Below, piece after piece: positions 13,537-17,827 of a stretch of 17,827 nucleotides of DNA (its first letter is position 1; every line of letters begins with the position of its first letter). The stretch is taken from contig CAYMJA010000010.1 of assembly GCA_964391095.1 (NCBI GenBank), forward strand, positions 1 through 17,827. Direction: 5' to 3'. A model generated the notes under the pieces. It saw only the letters and a program-made list of their open reading frames with translations. It was not told the origin of the DNA and did not search any database. The position numbers were made by a program, and so were the translations under genes. Source of the DNA: CAYMJA01 sp964391095 (GTDB lineage: Bacteria; Patescibacteriota; Minisyncoccia; Minisyncoccales; GWA2-38-27).

Positions 13537-15406
13537 AGAGTTTTATTTGGTATACTTTTAATCCATTTAAGAGCCAAATTGTTTTGCCGTTTTCTGAAAT
13601 AATAAAATCTTTTAAATCATCAAATTTTTCGCTTTGGAATTGTTTGATAATTTTTCCTTCTTTATCAATGATAATTATCCGCTTTTTTCCGGGCTCCAAT
13701 AAGTAGAGATAAGGGAGATTAGGTTTAGTTTTTATTTTAATAATATCTTCCGGAAAAGGAAAGAAATCAAGATTTATTTTTTCCTGAAAAGAACCGGAAT
13801 GATAGCGGATAATTGAATTATCCCCATTCAAAATCCAGATTGAACCGTCAATCGCCATTGATTTTGGCTCAAAGCAATTATTATCTGGCTCTTTCCAGGT
13901 TTGGGGAGGGCCCCAATTGGATGCTTCCAAATAGGGATATTTAATAATTTTACAAGTTTTTTTATCTAAAAAGTAGAGATTTGAAAAATAAGAGGCGAAT
14001 AAATCGAAATTGAAATCTGATTCTGGCGGTGGAATGAGATTCTCTGGAGGGGTGAGAGAATCTGCTCTTTTTTTATATTCAAGCTCTGATACCTCTTCAG
14101 GATTTTCAATCTTCTCTAATTTATTCAAATTTTCCAGGTTTTCTTTAATTGATTGTTTTAAAGAAAGCGTTTCAGCTTTAAAAGGATTCCTTTTTTCAGT
14201 TAAAAGTGAAATTTCTTGCCAGGCTTCTCCTAAAAGAGAGCTAGCTTTCGCTTCGTTTTTAAAAATTAAAAAGTTCTCTGCTTTATTAACTTTTTCCTGC
14301 ACCCTATTTAGAGAATTCTTAATTTCAATGTCCTTTTTTTCTTCTCTCTTTTTAAACATTAAAAATCCCGAAAAGAGAAATAAAATTAAAAGAAGAATTA
14401 GAATTAATTTCTTTTTAATATTTGAACTTTTACTCTTCACTATTTTTTCTCGAAAAATGGTGAAGGGTTTAGATAAACTTTTAACTTGAGAAGAAATGGC
14501 CTCCAGTCTAAAATTTACTCTGTTAAATAATCGAGCACTCAAAGCGTTGAGTGCTTCGATTCCTGTTTTGCGGGATTTAACGGGGTGAACCCTGTTAAAT
14601 AGTTGCGAGACAAATTTAATCGGATTTATTTTTTGAAAAGGTTTTAGGGAAGAAAAAATGATTTGAGATAGAGCAAAATTTTCTTCTTTTTGAAAAAAAA
14701 TTTTCTCAGGTTTTTTAATCGGACTAATTTCTTTTTTTATAATAGTTAGAAAACAAATTCCAGAAATCTTTGCTCCTTCACCTTTTGTAAAGAGAGGAGG
14801 GGGTAAAATTTCTTTTAATTTTTTTTCATCAAAAGCTTCTAATCGGGCGATTTTAAATAATATATTTTGCTGATGGAAAAATTCAAGTACTTCTTTGGTT
14901 AAGACCAAGAGGATATCATTCTGGATGAGTTTACCTGAAGCAGTATCAAAGAAAATCTTTAAGGGGTAAGGGTCGATTCCCTGCAGGTCTAAATTTTTAC
15001 CAATGTCAATTATTTGTCCATTCCGTATCAATAGAATTTTTAGATTACCAGTTTTCGTGAAAGTTAGTTTAAGGTCTTTTAAGGAGAGAACACTAAAATT
15101 TAGATTTCCCAGCCAGCCAACATTATCTTTTTTTACTTCTTCAGATAGAAATTCATTTGCTCCTTTCAGGGTTTCAGAAAGAGCCCTTTCAGGAGTTTTG
15201 AGAAAAAGGGCATAATATTTTTTCTTAATAATTTGGGCGAGGTTGTTTAATAGGTTTAAGTTTTGGGGCAAAACATTTTGGAGTTCCCCAATTATATATA
15301 AGGTTCCCAGCTTTTTTTCATAAATATTTTGGGGTTCATAAACAAAACTATCAAAAACTTGCTTTTCCTTTAATTTAGGATTAAAATGTAATTCAAAAAT
15401 TTGCAT
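13535..15406 (-). CDS. Membrane protein with PPM-phosphatase-like and propeller-like domains
   Basis: A 623-residue protein of no named family. Residues about 1-225 have the strand pattern of a PPM/PP2C-type phosphatase (LGNLNFSVLSLKDLKLTFTK, then GNLKILLIRNGQIIDIGKNL and NDILLVLTKEVLEFF). However, the metal-binding aspartates of active enzymes are not evident, so it may be a pseudophosphatase. A membrane helix lies at about 332-351, a predicted coiled coil at about 355-450, a proline-rich turn (PPENLIPPPESD), and a C-terminal part (about 465-623) with repeated beta strands such as SMAIDGSIWILNGDNSIIRY that resembles a partial beta-propeller. Residues about 269-297 are encoded by a palindromic repeat and look like an in-frame insertion. 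The start at 15406 has AAGG four bases upstream and a TATAAT promoter on the minus strand. Confidence 0.65.
   Translation of the reverse strand: MQIFELHFNPKLKEKQVFDSFVYEPQNIYEKKLGTLYIIGELQNVLPQNLNLLNNLAQIIKKKYYALFLKTPERALSETLKGANEFLSEEVKKDNVGWLGNLNFSVLSLKDLKLTFTKTGNLKILLIRNGQIIDIGKNLDLQGIDPYPLKIFFDTASGKLIQNDILLVLTKEVLEFFHQQNILFKIARLEAFDEKKLKEILPPPLFTKGEGAKISGICFLTIIKKEISPIKKPEKIFFQKEENFALSQIIFSSLKPFQKINPIKFVSQLFNRVHPVKSRKTGIEALNALSARLFNRVNFRLEAISSQVKSLSKPFTIFREKIVKSKSSNIKKKLILILLLILFLFSGFLMFKKREEKKDIEIKNSLNRVQEKVNKAENFLIFKNEAKASSLLGEAWQEISLLTEKRNPFKAETLSLKQSIKENLENLNKLEKIENPEEVSELEYKKRADSLTPPENLIPPPESDFNFDLFASYFSNLYFLDKKTCKIIKYPYLEASNWGPPQTWKEPDNNCFEPKSMAIDGSIWILNGDNSIIRYHSGSFQEKINLDFFPFPEDIIKIKTKPNLPYLYLLEPGKKRIIIIDKEGKIIKQFQSEKFDDLKDFIISENGKTIWLLNGLKVYQIKL
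14521..14600. repeat. Triple-hairpin palindromic repeat inserted in frame in a coding region
   Basis: Three consecutive hairpins on the plus strand. The first is AATCGAGCACTCAA (14529-14542) / TTGAGTGC-T-TCGATT (14547-14561). The second is CCTG/CGGG (14562-14574). The third is ATTTAACGGGGT (14575-14586) / ACCCTGTTAAAT (14589-14600). The element is bounded by a direct repeat of TGTTAAATA. It encodes about 27 residues (LFNRV at both ends) of the minus-strand membrane protein without breaking the frame, in a linker before the membrane helix. Confidence 0.7.
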
Positions 15407-15428
15407 AACCTTGTTACTTTATTATAAT
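15401..15428 (+). promoter_or_regulatory. Possible promoter of tRNA-Val
   Basis: TTGCAT (15401-15406), 16-base spacer, TATAAT (15423-15428), about 25 bases before the tRNA. The -10 sequence is shared, as an inverted repeat, with the minus-strand promoter, so the two may compete. Confidence 0.4.
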
Positions 15429-15449
15429 AGGTTCAGAGGGCGAAGACAA
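15421..15449 (-). promoter_or_regulatory. Minus-strand promoter of the PPM-like gene
   Basis: On the minus strand, -35 TTGTCT (15449-15444), 17-base spacer, -10 TATAAT (15426-15421). Transcription would start a few bases before the gene's AAGG-preceded ATG at 15406. It overlaps a plus-strand TATAAT at 15423-15428. Confidence 0.5.
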
Positions 15450-15452
15450 ATT

Positions 15453-15524
15453 GGGCGGTTAGCTCAGTGGTAGAGCATTGCATTCACATTGCAGGGGTCA
15501 CAGGTTCAAATCCTGTACCGCCCA
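15453..15524 (+). tRNA. trnV: tRNA-Val (anticodon CAC)
   Basis: Acceptor GGGCGGT (15453-15459) pairs with ACCGCCC (15517-15523); discriminator A15524. The D stem is GCTC/GAGC with AGTGGTA loop. The anticodon stem TTGCA/TGCAG closes loop TTCACAT with anticodon CAC at 15485-15487. The variable region is GGGTC, and the T stem ACAGG/CCTGT closes TTCAAAT. A73 fits valine. CCA is not encoded. The tRNA is 72 nucleotides long. Confidence 0.93.
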
Positions 15525-15541
15525 AAATTGCCCATAAAAAT

Positions 15542-15567
15542 AAAGCTCAGATTTCTCTGAGCTTTTT
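15542..15567. terminator. Bidirectional terminator between tRNA-Val and the phosphatidyltransferase gene
   Basis: AAAGCTCAGA (15542-15551) / TCTGAGCTTT (15556-15565), loop TTTC, followed by T's on the plus strand and preceded by an A run on the other side, so it can stop both the tRNA transcript and the minus-strand gene that ends at 15569. Confidence 0.85.
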
Positions 15568-15568
15568 A

Positions 15569-16186
15569 TTATGGACATTTACAATATTCTTCTAAACTCT
15601 TATATGCGGAGAAAATGGCTGTAATGAAAATCAAAATGATGAGATAGATTAAGAATTGAATAATAGGAATCCCAAGATGTTTTTCCAAAACAAGAGAGCC
15701 CAGCCAGAAGATTATTGCTAAAAATTCGCAGAACGTTTTAGATTTTCCCCATTTATTGGATTCAATATCAAATTTTTTAATTAAACCAGCAAACCAGAAA
15801 ACAGGGAGAAGGATTTCAAATAGGATTATTGTAAATACTAAAGTTTTTGTTAGGGTGCCGAGAAGGAAAGGTGGTTCTGTTATCTTCCAGTGATGGCAGC
15901 AAGTCAAGATAATTAGAAGTGGTATAATAAAAATTTTATCTCTTATTCTATCAAATAATCTCCCGAAAGTTGTTCGGCAGTTAAAACGTCTTGCTAATTT
16001 TCCATCAACCAAATCGGTTATCCCTACGAATCCGGCTAAAAGAATCATTAGGCAAAGATGGTTGGGATTATTTAGGGCAATCAACAAAAGCCAAATAGTC
16101 GCTATTAGACCGAGGAGAGTAACAGCATTAGCTAAGTTTTGAAGAAGCCGATTCCTAATCATGCTTTTAGGCCTTGTTTCATTCAT
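15569..16186 (-). CDS. CDP-alcohol phosphatidyltransferase family protein
   Basis: Integral membrane enzyme that joins a CDP-linked lipid and an alcohol in phospholipid synthesis; phosphatidylglycerophosphate synthase (PgsA) is the best known bacterial member. The family signature is complete: D58-x-x-D61-G62-x-x-A65-R66, then G75-x-x-x-D79-x-x-x-D83 (in DLVDGKLARRF and FGRLFDRIRD), with the four Asp binding metal and CDP. About five to six hydrophobic helices surround it. The length of 205 is usual. The start is supported by AAAAGGAG ending six bases upstream, one of the few clear Shine-Dalgarno sequences in the window. The alcohol substrate cannot be told from sequence, so no gene symbol is assigned. 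The gene seems monocistronic, bounded by a bidirectional terminator. Confidence 0.9.
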   Translation of the reverse strand: MNETRPKSMIRNRLLQNLANAVTLLGLIATIWLLLIALNNPNHLCLMILLAGFVGITDLVDGKLARRFNCRTTFGRLFDRIRDKIFIIPLLIILTCCHHWKITEPPFLLGTLTKTLVFTIILFEILLPVFWFAGLIKKFDIESNKWGKSKTFCEFLAIIFWLGSLVLEKHLGIPIIQFLIYLIILIFITAIFSAYKSLEEYCKCP

Positions 16187-16307
16187 TTTTTTCTCCTTTT
16201 ACCCTTTACTTTAGATATAAGGTGATAGGATGCACTTTTTAAGTTTGGAATGAGCTAATTTACTTAGTATCCATAATAACATAGTTGTTTTGTTTTTGTA
16301 AGGTAGA

Positions 16308-16316
16308 TGGTATAAT
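16308..16316 (+). promoter_or_regulatory. Extended -10 promoter for the small membrane protein and Clp gene
   Basis: TGG followed by TATAAT (16311-16316) forms an extended -10 element; there is no good -35. Predicted start about 16323, six bases before ATG 16329, so the transcript would be leaderless or nearly so. Confidence 0.55.
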
Positions 16317-16328
16317 ATAGATACTGAA

Positions 16329-16715
16329 ATGAGCCAAAACATATTTTTACAATTATTAATCTGGCAATTTTTTGATACGCCCAAGGCGATTTTGAAGGGC
16401 TGGAAGAATTTTCTTTTATTTAATCTAAACTATTTTTCCATTCCAATCCTTTTGAGAACTTTTTTCTCTCACTGGCGCAGATATTATTATCCTTATGGAA
16501 AAAAATGGGAGCCGATGAGGTGGATTGAGGCATTTATTTTTAATAATATAATGTCTAGGGGCATAGGAATGATTGTCAGGACTATTTTTATAATTATTGG
16601 TCTTTTGATAGAAATTTTGATACTTATTGGAGGAACAGTAATTTTTCTCGGGTGGATTATCTTGCCTTTTTTACTAATAGCTGGATTGTATTTTGGGCTG
16701 AAGCTCCTATTTTAA
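16329..16715 (+). CDS. Small integral membrane protein upstream of the Clp-like gene
   Basis: A 128-residue protein that I do not recognise. An amphipathic N-terminal part carries aromatic and basic residues (WQFFDTPKAILKGWKNF, then HWRRYYYPYGKKWEP). Two hydrophobic segments follow at about 80-100 and 102-127, probably a helical hairpin in the membrane. It is read from an extended -10 promoter with a nearly absent leader and is followed after 26 bases by the membrane-anchored Clp-like ATPase. The arrangement suggests that the two are made together and that the small protein may be a membrane partner or adaptor of the ATPase; this is inference from position only. Confidence 0.7.
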   Translation: MSQNIFLQLLIWQFFDTPKAILKGWKNFLLFNLNYFSIPILLRTFFSHWRRYYYPYGKKWEPMRWIEAFIFNNIMSRGIGMIVRTIFIIIGLLIEILILIGGTVIFLGWIILPFLLIAGLYFGLKLLF

Positions 16716-16741
16716 GAATGATAAGTGACAAAATTTAGATT

Positions 16742-17827
16742 ATGTTCAACTTTCATTTAAAAAAAATAGCAATTTCTCAAGCAGTAAAATGGGAGAAATT
16801 ACCAGTTTTTAGATTTACCAGAATTCTAAAACTATTGTTTTTGGTTTTATTTATTTTGATTTTTTTAGTATTTCTCTATGGATTTTTGCCAGAGAATTTT
16901 TCAAAAGAAACCTCTCAAACCTTTTTAGGTCTTTCAATAATTTCTTTTGTTCTACTTTTATCTATTTGGCTTGGAGAAACCTTTTTTAGATTAAGATTAA
17001 AAAAACCAAAACTTAGAGCAACTCTTCCCGAAGTAATTTTAAATCCAGAAGAATATAATTTAGCCGAATTTTTAAGTTTTGAAACAGCTAAAGCAGTTTC
17101 CCAATCTTTAAAATTTGCTCATCCTGCTGAAGTTACTTCAACTCATCTTTTTTATTTTCTTTTAACTGGTAATCCAAGATTAAAATTTATTTTTTCTCGG
17201 CTGTTGTTAGATTTAGGAGAAATTAAAAGGTTTTTAAAAAAATCTCTTAAGGATTTAAGTTCTTTGGCTTCCTCCTCCGGGCCCGAAAGAGTTAAATACA
17301 CCTATTCTAAAAGTTTTCAAGATACTATTTTTGAAACCCTAAAAATAGCCCAAGAGAAACATCATACCAGGGTTGAAGTAGGGGATATATTATCTGCCCT
17401 TGCTAAACAGGACCCGGTTTTTAAAAAGATTTTGATTGAAAAAAAGTTAAAGGCAGAAGATATTGAGAATTTAACTTGGTGGTTGGAGAATATTGAAGAA
17501 AAAATAAAAAAAAGAAAAAGATTCTGGGATTATGAAAATTTGATTAAGAGAGGAACATTGGCTAAAGAGTGGACAGCCGGCTATACAATAACTTTGGACA
17601 AATATTCAAACGATTTAACAGAATCGCTTAGAAACAAGGACCTTGAATTTGTTGGCCACAAAGAGGAAATAAAAATGATGGAGAGAATTTTAGCTCGAGA
17701 AGAAACCAATAATGTTTTAATAATTGGACAGCCGGGTACAGGAAAAAGAAGTATGATTTATAATTTGACCAAAAAGAGCCTTTTGGGTCAGAGTTTGCCT
17801 GGAGTTAATTATAAAAGAGTGGTTGAA
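16742..17827 (+). CDS. Membrane-anchored ClpC/ClpA-like AAA+ ATPase (5' part, truncated by window end)
   Basis: The frame is open from ATG 16742 to the last base, giving 362 codons; the rest lies outside the window. Two hydrophobic helices lie at about residues 30-50 and 62-78. A double Clp-N-like repeat follows (about 110-240): FETAKAVSQSLKFAHPAEVT with THLFYFLL, then FQDTIFETLKIAQEKHHTR with VGDILSALA. FVGHKEEIKMMERIL precedes the Walker A motif GQPGTGKRS, as at the start of the first AAA+ domain in ClpA/B/C. Classic Clp unfoldases are soluble; the N-terminal membrane anchor is the oddity here and would place the unfoldase at the membrane. Whether a ClpP-binding loop exists cannot be seen in this part. 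Confidence 0.85.
   Translation, partial: MFNFHLKKIAISQAVKWEKLPVFRFTRILKLLFLVLFILIFLVFLYGFLPENFSKETSQTFLGLSIISFVLLLSIWLGETFFRLRLKKPKLRATLPEVILNPEEYNLAEFLSFETAKAVSQSLKFAHPAEVTSTHLFYFLLTGNPRLKFIFSRLLLDLGEIKRFLKKSLKDLSSLASSSGPERVKYTYSKSFQDTIFETLKIAQEKHHTRVEVGDILSALAKQDPVFKKILIEKKLKAEDIENLTWWLENIEEKIKKRKRFWDYENLIKRGTLAKEWTAGYTITLDKYSNDLTESLRNKDLEFVGHKEEIKMMERILAREETNNVLIIGQPGTGKRSMIYNLTKKSLLGQSLPGVNYKRVVE

Noticed and set aside
14010..14489. 159-codon plus-strand open frame inside the minus-strand membrane protein gene
   Set aside because: It is a Ser/Phe-rich translation typical of an antisense shadow; the minus-strand frame is longer, has a promoter and is bounded by terminators.

Overview
The window is AT-rich bacterial DNA, most likely from a Candidate Phyla Radiation (Patescibacteria, Parcubacteria-like) genome. 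This is an inference. It rests on tight gene packing with 4-base ATGA overlaps, start codons that mostly lack a Shine-Dalgarno sequence, tRNA genes without an encoded CCA, a VirB2/T4SS-pilin-like two-helix protein, SipW/TasA-type surface proteins and a membrane-anchored Clp ATPase. TGA is used as a stop (mltG, the DJ-1 gene, the lamin-tail gene), so this is not a code-25 lineage such as Gracilibacteria or SR1.

Layout. Positions 1-1350 hold an accessory-looking stretch: a tyrosine recombinase and a small HTH-NUMOD3 protein, the latter flanked by two copies, exactly 360 bp apart, of a DnaA-box/promoter repeat. tRNA-Trp(CCA) and a strong terminator follow. Positions 1743-6472 form a compact run: peptide deformylase, L-isoaspartyl methyltransferase, MltG, a membrane-anchored DJ-1/PfpI protein, a two-helix protein with a GIY-YIG-like domain, and a membrane-anchored Kre9/KNH-DUF1554-like surface protein. 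Positions 6509-7880 are rplJ-rplL with an L10-type autoregulatory leader. L7/L12 carries an unusual charged N-terminal extension.

Positions 7883-8457 hold no convincing gene but are full of RNA signals: two promoters, a short terminator-like hairpin, a 24-bp inverted repeat, an SD in a hairpin loop before a 3-codon ORF, and a nested stem just before the next gene. Positions 8458-13477 are a surface-fibre operon: two TasA/CalY-like subunits with SipW-type signals, a SipW-like Ser/His signal peptidase, a SipW-signal lamin-tail protein with a long Pro-Glu repeat, and a C-terminally anchored protein with a fibronectin-like domain and poly-Glu stalk. The peptidase probably matures the subunits and the last gene probably anchors them.

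The rest comprises a minus-strand PPM-phosphatase-like/propeller membrane protein, tRNA-Val(CAC), a minus-strand CDP-alcohol phosphatidyltransferase, a small membrane protein, and the first 362 codons of a membrane-anchored ClpC-like ATPase that runs off the window.

Two themes run across the window: palindromic repeats inserted in frame inside protein genes (DJ-1 gene and the PPM-like gene), and degenerate 7-bp tandem repeats at gene ends.
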